Notes: generated from the sequence alone by a model not told the origin. A DNA stretch of 40,599 bases from Streptomyces cellulosae (GCF_000721105.1 NZ_JOEV01000058.1:1-40599), one strand, 5' to 3'. Numbered from the stretch's first letter, positions 24,001 to 32,447 are shown. Made by a program: numbers and translations.

Positions 24001-25929
24001 CTAGTCCACCTCGGCCACCGCCTGCGCGAACTGCGCCTTGTACAACCGCGCGTACGCCCCGCCGGCCGCCAGCAGATCCGTGTGCGTGCCCTGCTCGACG
24101 ATCGACCCGTTCTCCATCACCAGGATCGTGTCCGCGTCCCGGATCGTCGACAGCCGGTGCGCGATCACGAACGAGGTCCGCCCGTGCGCGAGTTTCGCCA
24201 TCGCCTTCTGGATCAGCACCTCGGTCCGCGTGTCCACGGAACTCGTCGCCTCGTCCAGCACCAGGATCACCGGGTCGGACAGGAACGCCCGCGCGATGGT
24301 GATCAGCTGCTTCTCGCCGGCGCTGACCCCGCTGCCCTCGTCGTCGATCACCGTGTCGTAGCCGTCGGGCAGCGTCCGGATGAACCGGTCCGCGTGGGCC
24401 GCCCGCGCCGCCTCCTCGATCTCGCCCGGCGTGATCTCCCGGGAGGCGCCGTACGCGATGTTCTCCGCGATCGTGCCGCCGAACAGCCAGGTGTCCTGGA
24501 GCACCATGCCGATCCCGGCGCGCAGGTCGTCCCGGGACATCGTCGCGATGTCGACGCCGTCGAGGGTGATGCGCCCGCCGGAGACGTCGTAGAACCGCAT
24601 GAGGAGATTGACCAGGGTCGTCTTGCCGGCTCCGGTCGGGCCGACGATCGCGACCGTGTGTCCCGGCTCCACCGTCAGCGACAGGTCCTCGATGAGCGGC
24701 TTCTCCGGGTCGTACCGGAACGACACGTGTTCCAGCGCCACCCGCCCGCGCAACTCCTCGGGCTTCGCGCCCGGCACCGGATCCGCCTCCTGCTCCTCCG
24801 CGTCCAGGAGTTCGAAGATCCGCTCTGCCGAGGCGACGCCCGACTGCACCAGGTTCGCCATGGAGGCGACCTGGGTCAGCGGCATCGAGAACTGCCGCGA
24901 GTACTGGATGAAGGCCTGCACATCGCCGATGGACAGCGAGCCCGACGCCACCCGCAGCCCGCCGACGACCGCGACCAGCACATAGTTCAGGTTGGACACG
25001 AACATCATCAGCGGCTGCATGACCCCGCTGTTGAACTGCGCCTTGAACCCGGCCTCGTACAGCGCCTCGTTCTGCTCGGCGAACCGCTCCGCCGACTCGT
25101 CCTGCCGGCCGAACACCTTCACCAGGGCGTGCCCGGTGTACATCTCCTCGACGTGCGCGTTGAGCTTGCCGGTGGTGCGCCACTGCTGCACGAAGTGCGG
25201 CTGGGAGCGCTTGCCGACCCGGGTGGCGACGAAGAACGACAGCGGCACGGTGACGAGAGCGACCAGCGCCAGGATCCACGACACCCAGAACATCATCACC
25301 AGCACCCCGATGATGGTGAGCACCGAGTTGATCAGCTGGCCCATCGACTGCTGGAGCGTCTGCCCGATGTTGTCGATGTCGTTGGTGGCCCGGCTGAGCA
25401 CCTCACCGCGCTGCCGCTTGTCGAAGTACGCCAGCGGCAGCCGGGACAGCTTCGTCTGCACGTCCTCGCGCATCCGGAACATGGTCCGGTTGACCGCCCG
25501 GTTCACCAGCCGGGTGGCGACCGCCATCAGCAGACCGGCGATCACGAACACGATCAGCGCGATCAGCAGCACCCGGCCCACGGCATCGAAGTCGATGCCC
25601 TTGCCCGGGGTGAAGTCCGTGCTGCGGAGCATGTCGGCGACGGAGCCCTCGCCCCGCTCCCGCATGGACCGCAGCACCTCCTCCTTGGTGGCCCCGGCCG
25701 GCATCTGCCGTCCGATGATCCCCGCGAAGACCAGGTCGGTGGCCCTGCCGAGGATCTTCGGCCCCACGACCGACAGCCCGACGCTGACCACCACGCAGAA
25801 CAGCAGCGCGTAGACGGTCAGCCGCTCGGGCTTGAACTGCCCGATGAGCCGTTTCCCCGACCCCTTGAAATCCATCGAACGCTGGTCGGGTCCCGTCCCG
25901 GCCATCATCCGCCCCGCCGGCCCCGCCAT
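24001..25929 (-). CDS. ABC exporter half-transporter, catalytic subunit of a heterodimer
   Basis: The 642-residue protein has a six-helix exporter domain (about residues 30-350) fused to a nucleotide-binding domain. Walker A is GPTGAGKTT (about 430). The signature is the unusual GVSAGEKQL (about 533), Walker B is VILVLDEATS with the catalytic Glu (about 553), and the switch His is in IAHRLST (about 586). The first extracellular loop carries an insertion of about 40 residues (MPAGATKEEVLRSMRERGEG onward). It overlaps the previous ABC gene by one base (TGATG), so the two should form a heterodimeric multidrug- or lipid-type exporter. The substrate is unknown. Confidence 0.93.
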   Translation of the reverse strand: MAGPAGRMMAGTGPDQRSMDFKGSGKRLIGQFKPERLTVYALLFCVVVSVGLSVVGPKILGRATDLVFAGIIGRQMPAGATKEEVLRSMRERGEGSVADMLRSTDFTPGKGIDFDAVGRVLLIALIVFVIAGLLMAVATRLVNRAVNRTMFRMREDVQTKLSRLPLAYFDKRQRGEVLSRATNDIDNIGQTLQQSMGQLINSVLTIIGVLVMMFWVSWILALVALVTVPLSFFVATRVGKRSQPHFVQQWRTTGKLNAHVEEMYTGHALVKVFGRQDESAERFAEQNEALYEAGFKAQFNSGVMQPLMMFVSNLNYVLVAVVGGLRVASGSLSIGDVQAFIQYSRQFSMPLTQVASMANLVQSGVASAERIFELLDAEEQEADPVPGAKPEELRGRVALEHVSFRYDPEKPLIEDLSLTVEPGHTVAIVGPTGAGKTTLVNLLMRFYDVSGGRITLDGVDIATMSRDDLRAGIGMVLQDTWLFGGTIAENIAYGASREITPGEIEEAARAAHADRFIRTLPDGYDTVIDDEGSGVSAGEKQLITIARAFLSDPVILVLDEATSSVDTRTEVLIQKAMAKLAHGRTSFVIAHRLSTIRDADTILVMENGSIVEQGTHTDLLAAGGAYARLYKAQFAQAVAEVD

Positions 25930-27662
25930 CAGGCAGCCTCCGCTTCCGTGAGCTGGGAGAGCACGATCTCCCGGTAGGTCTCGTTGTCCGCCATCAGTTC
26001 CTGGTGGGTGCCGGTGCCGACGACCCGGCCCTCGTCGAGGACGACGATCCGGTCGGCGTCCCGGATGGTCGACACCCGCTGGGCGACGATCACCACGGTC
26101 GCCTCGGCCGTCTCCTGCGACAGCGCCGCCCGCAGGGCCGCGTCGGTGGCGTAGTCGAGCGCGGAGAAGGAATCGTCGAAGAGGTAGATCTCCGGCCGCT
26201 GCACGAGCGTACGGGCGATCGCCAGCCGCTGCCGCTGACCGCCGGAGACATTGGTGCCGCCCTGCGCGATCGGCGCGTCGAGCCCGCCCTCCAGCCGCTC
26301 CACGAAGCCCTTGGCCTGCGCCACCTCCAGCGCGTGCCAGAGCTCCTCGTCCGTCGCGTCCGGGTTGCCGTAGCGCAGGTTGGTGGCGACCGTGCCCGCG
26401 AACAGGTACGGCTTCTGCGGCACCAGCCCGACGGTCCTCGCCAGCAGCCGCGGCTCGATGGCCGCCACGGACACCCCGTCGACGAGCACCTCCCCCTCGG
26501 TCGCGTCGACCAGCCGGGGTACCAGCCCCAGCAGCGTGGACTTGCCGCTGCCGGTCGAACCGATCACGGCGGTCGTCTCACCGGGCAGGGCCACGAGGTC
26601 GATCGACTTGAGCACCGGCTCCTCGGCACCCGGGTACCGGAACCCGGCGCCGCGGATCTCCAGATGACCGTGCCGGCGCAGTTCCAGGACCGGGGCCTTC
26701 GGCGGCACCACGCTCGACGAGGTGTCCAGCACCTCCTCGATGCGCTCGGCGCAGACCTCCGCGCGCGGCACCATCATGAACATGAAGGTGGCCATCATCA
26801 CGGACATCACGATCTGCATCAGATAGGAGAGGAACGCGGTCAGGTCGCCGATCTGCATCTGTCCGCCGTCGATGCGGTGCGCGCCGAACCACACCACGGC
26901 GATCGACGACAGGTTCACCACCGTCATCACCATGGGGAACATCAGCGCCAGCAGGTTGCCGGTGCCCAGGGCCATGGCGGTCAGGTCGGCGTTGGCCTTC
27001 CGGAAGCGCTGCTCCTCGTAGTCGTCGCGCACGAAGGCCCGGATGACCCGGTTGCCGGTGATCTGCTCGCGCAGCACCCGGTTCACCGTGTCCAGCCGCA
27101 CCTGCATGGACCGGAACAGCGGACGCAGCCGACGGATGATCAATGTCACACAGACGGCCATCACGGGTACGACGGCGACCAGCACCCCGGACAGCGGCAC
27201 GTCCAGTCCGAGCGCCAGGACGATACCGCCCACGCACATGATGGGCGCCGACACCATCAGGGTGAACGTCATCAGGGCCAGCATCTGGACCTGCTGCACG
27301 TCATTGGTCGTACGGGTGATCAGCGAGGGCGCGCCGAACTGGCCGACCTCGCGCGCCGAGAAGGACTGCACCCGGTCGAAGACGGCGCCCCGCACGTCCC
27401 GGCCGAGCGCCGAGGCGGTCCGGGCGCCGTAGTACACGGCACCGACGTTGCACACGACCTGCACCAGCGAGATGCCGATCATGAGGGCGCCGTTGCTCAG
27501 GATGTAGCCGGTGTCCCCGGTCACGACACCGTTGTCGATGATGTGCGCGTTCAGCGTGGGCAGGTAGAGGCTGGCGCAGGTCTGCAGGAACTGCAGCAGC
27601 ACCAGCACAGTGATCGGTTTCCGGTAGGGCCTGAGATAGGTCCGCAGAAGTCGTATGAGCAC
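25929..27662 (-). CDS. ABC exporter half-transporter, degenerate subunit of a heterodimer
   Basis: The 577-residue protein has the same fold as its downstream partner: six membrane helices, then a nucleotide-binding domain with Walker A GSTGSGKST (about 367) and an intact signature NVSGGQRQR. Walker B ends in FDDS, with Asp instead of the catalytic Glu (about 492). The switch His is replaced by Gln in VAQRVST (about 524). Known heterodimeric exporters of the TM287/288 type have just this pattern, with one poorly hydrolysing ATP site. It is the first gene of the operon. A small inverted repeat 61 bp upstream could be an operator. Confidence 0.93.
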   Translation of the reverse strand: MLIRLLRTYLRPYRKPITVLVLLQFLQTCASLYLPTLNAHIIDNGVVTGDTGYILSNGALMIGISLVQVVCNVGAVYYGARTASALGRDVRGAVFDRVQSFSAREVGQFGAPSLITRTTNDVQQVQMLALMTFTLMVSAPIMCVGGIVLALGLDVPLSGVLVAVVPVMAVCVTLIIRRLRPLFRSMQVRLDTVNRVLREQITGNRVIRAFVRDDYEEQRFRKANADLTAMALGTGNLLALMFPMVMTVVNLSSIAVVWFGAHRIDGGQMQIGDLTAFLSYLMQIVMSVMMATFMFMMVPRAEVCAERIEEVLDTSSSVVPPKAPVLELRRHGHLEIRGAGFRYPGAEEPVLKSIDLVALPGETTAVIGSTGSGKSTLLGLVPRLVDATEGEVLVDGVSVAAIEPRLLARTVGLVPQKPYLFAGTVATNLRYGNPDATDEELWHALEVAQAKGFVERLEGGLDAPIAQGGTNVSGGQRQRLAIARTLVQRPEIYLFDDSFSALDYATDAALRAALSQETAEATVVIVAQRVSTIRDADRIVVLDEGRVVGTGTHQELMADNETYREIVLSQLTEAEAA

Positions 27663-27722
27663 GCTCGGTCTCTCGGAGTCGGCGGTGGGGCCGGGGTTGG
27701 TTGCCCCTGGCCCCTATCGTCG

Positions 27723-27739
27723 AACACTCCACCCGTGTT
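27723..27739. promoter_or_regulatory. Inverted repeat upstream of the ABC exporter operon
   Basis: AACAC and GTGTT arms are separated by 7 bases, 61 bp upstream of the exporter ATG. The size suits a small dimeric repressor, but no regulator gene is adjacent and no promoter boxes are clear. Low confidence. Confidence 0.3.
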
Positions 27740-27846
27740 ACCTCAACGATTAAGCCGACAGCAGTGCTCCGTACGGCCGCACGGGTACGGCTCCTACCGG
27801 ACCCTTACCTTCCGCTTTGCCCGGAACCGTCCCGCTCTCCGGGCCG

Positions 27847-29298
27847 TCAGCGGAACGTCCCCGGATGCGTCTGCTCCCGCACGGACACGAACTGCTGCCG
27901 CACCGCCTGCCCCACCGCCAGCTCCTCGCCGGGATCCAGCACCTGAGCCGCCGCGCCCTGCCAGGCCGGCGGGGTGCGCGGGTCGAGCGTGCCCTGCGAC
28001 ACCGCGAGCGCCCAGGCCGCCTGCCGGGCGGCACCGATCGCCGCGTAGTCCGCGGGCTGCGGTACGACGACCTGCGCCCCGAACAGCGAGGGTGCCGCGG
28101 CCTGCACGGCGGGCAGCTCGGCGGCCTGCCCGAGCAGGAAGATCCGCCGCACCTCCACCCCCCGCCCGCGCAGCACGTCGAGCGCGTCCGCCAGCCCGCA
28201 CAGCATCCCCTCGAACGCCGCCCGCGCCAGGTGCTCCGGCTTCATCGACTCCCGCCGCAGCCCGGACAGCGTCCCGGCGGCATGCGGCAGATTCGGCGTC
28301 CGCTCACCCTCCAGATAGGGAAGCAGTACGAGCCCGTGGGCCCCCGGCGTCGACTTCACCGCCAGCTCGGACAGGCTTTCCAGGTCGGTCAGCCCGAGCA
28401 TCTCGGCGGCCCCGCGCAGGGTCCGTACGGCGTTCAGCGTGGTGACGACGGGCAGATGCATACCGGTCGCGTCGGCCAGGGACGTGATCATCCCGGTGTT
28501 GTCGACGAGCGCCTCGGGATGCACCGCCATCACCGAACCGGACGCGCCGAGCGAGACCACCGCGTCCCCGAGCCCCAGCCCCAGCCCGAAGGCGGCGGCC
28601 ATCGTCTCGCCGGTCCCCGCGGAGATCAGCAGTCCCTCCGGGGTCGTCCCCGCGGCGTCGGCGGGACCGATCACCTCGGGCAGCATCGCCTGGTGACCGA
28701 GCGCAAGCTCCACCAGGTCGGCCCGGTAGCCGCCGGTGGCCGCCGACCAGTACCCGGTTCCGGAGGCCCCGCCCCGGTCGGTGGTCCTGCGCACCGGCCG
28801 GCCCAGCAGCTGCCACACCAGCCAGTCGTGGGCCTGCAGCAGCACGGAGGTGCGCTGGGCGGCCTCGGGTTCGGTCTTCATCAGCCAGCGCAGCTTGGTC
28901 ACCGGCTGCGCGGCCTGCGGCACACAGCCCACCGCCTGCGCCCACGCCTCACGTCCGCCGAGCGCGTCCACCAGATCGGCCGCGGCGACCTGCGCCCGCC
29001 GGTCCCCGCCGACCATCGCCGGCCGCACGGTGTTGCCCTGCGAGTCGAGCGGGACCACCGCGTTCTGCTGCGCGGACACCCCGATGGCCTGCACGCCCTC
29101 GAGGAGCCCGCCACCGGCGGCCTCACCGAGGGACAGCAGCCAGGCCTGCGGATCGACATCGGCAGGCCGCGCACCGCTCTCGGCGTTCTCCACCGGATGC
29201 GGCGCGTATCCCTGCCTGAGCACGGCACCTGTGTCCGTGTCGCAGACGACGATACGAGTGAAATCGGGCGAACTGTCCAACCCGGCGACTATCCCCAT
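27847..29298 (-). CDS. FGGY-family carbohydrate kinase homologue with altered active-site motifs
   Basis: The 483-residue protein matches xylulokinase-type FGGY proteins in length and two-domain layout, including VSLGASGSVMAV in the second ATPase domain and ADYAAIGAARQAAWAL near the end. Hallmark residues are changed. The N-terminal phosphate loop that normally reads D-x-G-T-S is GLDSSPDFT here. The xylulokinase MHG substrate motif is SAQQNAV. The catalytic base, normally Asp in an S-D-A-x-G-T motif, falls on Gly in RGGASGTG. It may act on an unusual substrate or be non-catalytic. I chose the ATG at 29298 because the core fold starts there; the ribosome-binding site is poor. Confidence 0.8.
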   Translation of the reverse strand: MGIVAGLDSSPDFTRIVVCDTDTGAVLRQGYAPHPVENAESGARPADVDPQAWLLSLGEAAGGGLLEGVQAIGVSAQQNAVVPLDSQGNTVRPAMVGGDRRAQVAAADLVDALGGREAWAQAVGCVPQAAQPVTKLRWLMKTEPEAAQRTSVLLQAHDWLVWQLLGRPVRRTTDRGGASGTGYWSAATGGYRADLVELALGHQAMLPEVIGPADAAGTTPEGLLISAGTGETMAAAFGLGLGLGDAVVSLGASGSVMAVHPEALVDNTGMITSLADATGMHLPVVTTLNAVRTLRGAAEMLGLTDLESLSELAVKSTPGAHGLVLLPYLEGERTPNLPHAAGTLSGLRRESMKPEHLARAAFEGMLCGLADALDVLRGRGVEVRRIFLLGQAAELPAVQAAAPSLFGAQVVVPQPADYAAIGAARQAAWALAVSQGTLDPRTPPAWQGAAAQVLDPGEELAVGQAVRQQFVSVREQTHPGTFR

Positions 29299-29368
29299 GG
29301 CCAAAATTCTGCCGTACTGCCGCGCTTGCTCGGGCCTGGGCGACGTTCTCCGGCGTTGAAAGGCGCCG

Positions 29369-29674
29369 TCAGGTGTTGCTCGTACCCCAGTCGTCCCCAC
29401 CCGTTCCATTGACGTTGTGGTCGCGCAGGGAGCGGACTCGCTGGGCGACCGAGTCGGGGACGCGGTCACCGACCTTGTCGCTGACCACGTGGTACGCCTT
29501 GCCCGCGAACTGGCGGCCCTGCTGGGCGGCCGTCTCCGCGGTGTTGCGGACGGCGGGGTTCTGCGCGACCTGGCGCGCGGACTTCTTCAACTGCTCGTAG
29601 CGCTCGCGGCCGGCCTTCGTGCCCAGCACGTAACCCAGAGCGAGCCCGACAACGAACGTGAGCCGGTAGCGCAT
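29369..29674 (-). CDS. YtxH-like small membrane protein
   Basis: The 101-residue protein has one N-terminal membrane helix with a Gly-zipper look (LTFVVGLALGYVLGTKAGRE). A long charged helix follows (YEQLKKSARQVAQNP, TAAQQGRQFAGKAYHVVSDK). This is the shape of YtxH-domain proteins, whose function is poorly known and sometimes linked to stress. The ATG at 29674 has gggaaggg about nine bases upstream. It lies 70 bp ahead of the kinase homologue on the same strand and may be co-transcribed with it. Confidence 0.8.
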   Translation of the reverse strand: MRYRLTFVVGLALGYVLGTKAGRERYEQLKKSARQVAQNPAVRNTAETAAQQGRQFAGKAYHVVSDKVGDRVPDSVAQRVRSLRDHNVNGTGGDDWGTSNT

Positions 29675-29831
29675 GGCGGCCACCCTTCCCTTGCGTAGTT
29701 CTAGGCGCGGTGTCGGTGCCGAGGGGAACCGATTGGCGGAGCACCCCCCTGCTTGCGCTAATGTATGTGTCGCAGCGAGCGCCCGCCCTCTGGCGAATAC
29801 CCAGGCAGGCAGGTTCGATGCAACGAGGCAT

Positions 29832-29904
29832 TCCTCCGTAGCTCAATTGGCAGAGCAGCCGGCTGTTAACCGGCAGGTTACTGGTTCGAGTCCAGTCGGG
29901 GGAG
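29832..29904 (+). tRNA. tRNA-Asn (GTT), copy 1
   Basis: A complete 73-base cloverleaf. The acceptor stem pairs TCCTCCG with CGGGGGA, with a G discriminator. The anticodon arm is GCCGG-CTGTTAA-CCGGC with anticodon GTT. The T arm is ACTGG-TTCGAGT-CCAGT. No CCA is encoded. An AT-rich block before it (taatgtatgt, from 29759) may be part of the promoter, but spacing to a minus 35 is poor. Confidence 0.97.
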
Positions 29905-29909
29905 CTCGG

Positions 29910-29982
29910 TCCTCCGTAGCTCAATTGGCAGAGCAGCCGGCTGTTAACCGGCAGGTTACTGGTTCGAGTCCAGTCGGGGGAG
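29910..29982 (+). tRNA. tRNA-Asn (GTT), copy 2
   Basis: Identical over all 73 bases to the preceding tRNA-Asn and only 5 bases behind it, so the two must be made as one precursor. A T-rich terminator follows. Confidence 0.97.
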
Positions 29983-29993
29983 CATGTTGAACG

Positions 29994-30016
29994 AGGGCCC
30001 CTTGGGGGTCCTTTTT
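29994..30016 (+). terminator. Intrinsic terminator after the tRNA-Asn pair
   Basis: GGGCCCC at 29995-30001 pairs with GGGGTCC at 30005-30011 (one G-T pair), with an extra A-T pair outside, and runs into five Ts. It is one of the few classical T-tailed terminators in the window. Confidence 0.8.
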
Positions 30017-30158
30017 CATGTCGGGGGAACCGGGCGCGACGGGGCGCAGTCCTCAACATCGGGAACCCCGTGCGTAGTCGACCATCCGAAGCAGGAGATC
30101 GTATGACCGGCTATGCTGCGGCAGACGGCGCGCACACGTGTACGCGACACGCCGCTAT

Positions 30159-30232
30159 GGGGCGGTAGCTCAGCCGGTTAGAGCAGCGGACTCATAATCC
30201 GCCGGCCGTGGGTTCGAGTCCCACCCGCCCCA
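30159..30232 (+). tRNA. tRNA with CAT anticodon (elongator Met or lysidine-type Ile2)
   Basis: A complete 74-base cloverleaf. The acceptor pairs GGGGCGG with CCGCCCC, with an A discriminator. The anticodon arm is GCGGA-CTCATAA-TCCGC. The T arm is GTGGG-TTCGAGT-CCCAC. It is not the initiator type because the anticodon stem lacks the three G-C pairs. Whether it is Met or Ile (after TilS modification of the C) cannot be settled by eye. No CCA is encoded. An accessory region begins just downstream. Confidence 0.93.
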
Positions 30233-30234
30233 CC

Positions 30235-30678
30235 TTTGCAGGCTTCTGACCTGCGGAAACGTTCCTTTTTGGGTGCCGGACCGTCAGCTTTGCCTGAACG
30301 GACTGAATCCGCTGCTCGTGGGTTTGGAGCGGCGTGAGGCTCTTGCTCACTCGCCGGGCAGGCATGACGCTGACCTGCGGTAATACTGGCGGCCAGGGCT
30401 TGTATCAGCGCGCTGGCAGCATCTCCTCGGTCTTGTTTCGTGGTTCTGGGGACGTATTGGGGACGCAAGGTTTCGGTGGGGTCCGCTGACCGCCGTCCGG
30501 GGCTCTCTCCTTGGGGCCGGGTAGAGCTTTCGTGCGCGACCGGTGACCGGGTTCGGCCTCAACTTTCGAGGAGCTCGATCGCGTCGGTGCGGCGCGTGAG
30601 GGGCTGGTGCGCTTTGGGCGGAAACTGCCCGAACAGAAGACGGCCCGGTTGTTTCAGCGACTCATTGCCGTGATGTGG
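30235..30678. other. Gene-free stretch beside the tRNA, possible decayed element DNA
   Basis: No intact gene is visible. GCAGG-n7-CCTGC forms a small hairpin right after the tRNA (30237-30253). The word ctgacctgcgg occurs twice, near 30247 and 30371. On the minus strand a frame is open from about 30560 through the tRNA and contains LRPQYVPRTTKQ; I cannot assign it. On the plus strand about 30560-30680 reads like helical protein (FEELDRVGAAREGLV) but has no start or known family. I found no second copy of the tRNA 3' end. Confidence 0.4.
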
Positions 30679-31060
30679 TCAGCGCAGGATCTGGGTCGGC
30701 GTGGAGCGCGTCGATACCGGTGGCGAGGGTACCGAGCAGGAACCGGAGTGCGGGCTCCGGCAGGAGCGGTTGGAGGCGTTGAAGCGAGGTAGCCGCTGAC
30801 CAGGTCTCCGAGGTAGCAGGACGTGCCCAGCAGCCAGTTGGGAGCGACGTCACCTGTCGCGGCCAGGGAAGCGGCGCGTAGGTGGCCGCCCCGACGACGG
30901 ACGTCAGGAACGTGGAGGCCAGAGCGCGTGACGGTTCACACCGGTGCTCCGCGGCCGACAAGGGTTGGGCCGAGCAGGGAGCCGCCCCCCGATCCCGTAG
31001 ATGCCCTGGGCGCCGACCAGGAGGTGCGGCAGGTCGAACATCCGCGGCCAGCGGACCCCT
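30679..31060 (-). pseudogene. Frameshifted remnant of a TauE/SafE family permease
   Basis: Pieces of the C-terminal half of a TauE/SafE (sulfite exporter type) membrane protein can be read in order across three minus-strand frames. They are GIYGIG, then GSLLGPTLVGRGAPV followed by a stop, then ALASTFLTSVVGAATYA, then GDVAPNWLLGTSCYLGDLVSGYLAS, then RLQPLLPEPALRFLLGTLATG, ending in QILR and a stop. Each junction needs a frame change; the first is a G-run. The N-terminal half is missing. It cannot make a working protein. I assign the family from recalled motif order, so the call is inference, though the order is very regular. Confidence 0.7.
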
Positions 31061-31153
31061 CGAAGCCGGCTCGGTGGAACCGGACCGGGCGGCCTGGCTC
31101 GCGGTGTAGGCAGCGGCCGGGGCGGGTGGACTCAGTCCTCGGTCACTTCAGCT

Positions 31154-31200
31154 CCAGGGCCTGTCCGGTGTTCACTCCCCGCTTTTCGAACAGGCCCTGG
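31154..31200. repeat. Left copy of a 46-47 bp palindromic element flanking the sugar cluster
   Basis: CCAGGGCCTGT at 31154-31164 pairs perfectly with ACAGGCCCTGG at 31190-31200. The first half, CCAGGGCCTGTCCGGTG followed by (t)tcactccccgct, also occurs at 39997-40042. Such inverted ends resemble those of Streptomyces insertion sequences or tiny non-autonomous derivatives, but no transposase lies between the arms. Confidence 0.8.
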
Positions 31201-31297
31201 TTCCCGCTTGTATCCCATGCGTGTGCGCTGCGGTGAACCGCCTCGGCCGTCCCGGAAGGTCGAGGACATGCCGCGGCCACGAGTTCGTAACGAGCCA

Positions 31298-31326
31298 TTG
31301 ACAGCAGCTTCGGCCGGGGGCACTCT
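31298..31326 (+). promoter_or_regulatory. Candidate promoter of the LacI-type regulator gene
   Basis: A perfect TTGACA at 31298-31303 is followed after 17 bases by CACTCT, a weak minus 10. A LacI-type operator candidate lies just downstream, as expected for an autoregulated gene. Confidence 0.4.
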
Positions 31327-31337
31327 CATGGGCACAC

Positions 31338-31361
31338 GGTTGGTGAAACGATTGGCCAACC
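31338..31361. promoter_or_regulatory. Candidate LacI-family operator
   Basis: GGTTGG and CCAACC arms enclose tgaaacgattgg. The 24-bp site is symmetric about a central C-G step, and 9 of the 12 position pairs are complementary. A central CpG is typical of LacI-family operators. It lies 27 bp ahead of the regulator ATG. Confidence 0.45.
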
Positions 31362-31388
31362 CGGTATCCACCACTTTGGGCAGGGGTA

Positions 31389-32447
31389 ATGGCGCGCCGG
31401 ATCGGGATCAAAGACGTGGCTGCGGCGGCAGGTGTGTCGGTCACGACCGTGTCGTACATCCTCAATCGGGTGGAGGGGAAGCGGGCCAGCGCGGAGACTC
31501 GTCAGCGCGTCTGGCAGGTCGCCGAGGAACTCGGGTACAAGCTGAACAACCTGGCCCGGGGGCTTCGGACGCAGCGTTCGCAGACCATCGGGTTCATCGG
31601 CGACGAGATCGCCACCACCCCGAACTCGGGCCGGATCATCCTCGGCGCGCAGGATGCCGCGGCAGCCCAGGGCATGGTGCTGCTGTTGGTGAACACCGGC
31701 GGCGATGAGGAGCTGGAGCGGCGCAGCATCGAGATGCTGCTTCAGCGGCAGGTTGACGGCGTGCTGTATGCGGCGATGTACCACCGAGTGGTGGAGCTCC
31801 CCGAGAGTCTGCGCTCGACACCGACCGTGTTGCTGGACGCGCGGTGCGAGGATCCCGCGGTCCCGTTCGTGGTACCGGACGAGGTCCAAGGCGGTCATAC
31901 GGCGGTGCGCGAGCTGATCGAGCACGGGCACCGCAGGATCGGCATGACGATCGGTGTCGACGACATTCCCGCGCTGCAGGGCCGTATCGAGGGTTACCGC
32001 AGGGCGCTGGAAGAGGCGGGGATACGGTACGACCCCTCGTTGGTGGCCGCCGAGAAGGCGGTGCGCATCGGCACGCCCGCCGGTGACGCGGACGCCGGTT
32101 ACCGCGCCGCGAGGCGCCTGCTGATCATGGAGGAGCGCCCGACCGGGCTGTTCTGCTTCAACGACCGTATGGCGGCCGGCGCCTACCGCGCGGCGGCCGA
32201 GCTGGGTCTGTCCATCCCCGGTGATCTGTCGGTGGTGGGCTTCGACAATCAGGAGCTGGTCTCGGAGACGCTGTATCCGGCGCTGAGCACGGTCCAGCTC
32301 CCGCACTACGAGATGGGGGCACGGGCTGTCACGCAGCTGCTCGCGCTCACCGGAACGCCGGACTCGCCACCGGGCCCGGTCACGCAGGAGATGCTGCATT
32401 GCCCGCTGGTGGCGCGGGCATCGGTCACTTCGCCGCCCCGGCTCTGA
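31389..32447 (+). CDS. LacI-family transcriptional regulator of the sugar cluster
   Basis: The 352-residue repressor has the LacI helix-turn-helix at its start (IGIKDVAAAAGVSVTTVSYIL, residues 5-25) and a hinge helix around NNLARGLRTQ. A periplasmic-binding-protein-like sugar domain follows (TIGFIGDEIATTPNSGRIIL; LFCFNDRMAAGAYRAAAELG; IPGDLSVVGFDNQELVSETL). The ATG has agggg ahead of it. As the first gene before a transporter, fructosidase and glucosidase in the same direction, it should repress the cluster until its sugar is present. An operator candidate lies in front of its own gene; I found no clear copy before the binding-protein gene. Confidence 0.92.
   Translation: MARRIGIKDVAAAAGVSVTTVSYILNRVEGKRASAETRQRVWQVAEELGYKLNNLARGLRTQRSQTIGFIGDEIATTPNSGRIILGAQDAAAAQGMVLLLVNTGGDEELERRSIEMLLQRQVDGVLYAAMYHRVVELPESLRSTPTVLLDARCEDPAVPFVVPDEVQGGHTAVRELIEHGHRRIGMTIGVDDIPALQGRIEGYRRALEEAGIRYDPSLVAAEKAVRIGTPAGDADAGYRAARRLLIMEERPTGLFCFNDRMAAGAYRAAAELGLSIPGDLSVVGFDNQELVSETLYPALSTVQLPHYEMGARAVTQLLALTGTPDSPPGPVTQEMLHCPLVARASVTSPPRL

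Noticed and set aside
30178..30468. Small minus-strand protein ending inside the CAT tRNA
   Set aside because: Its C-terminal part is just the reverse complement of the tRNA. The rest matches no family I know, so I did not call it an integrase end.
31154..31200. A complete insertion sequence at the left palindrome
   Set aside because: Only 47 bp are present, with no room for a transposase and no target duplication that I can see.
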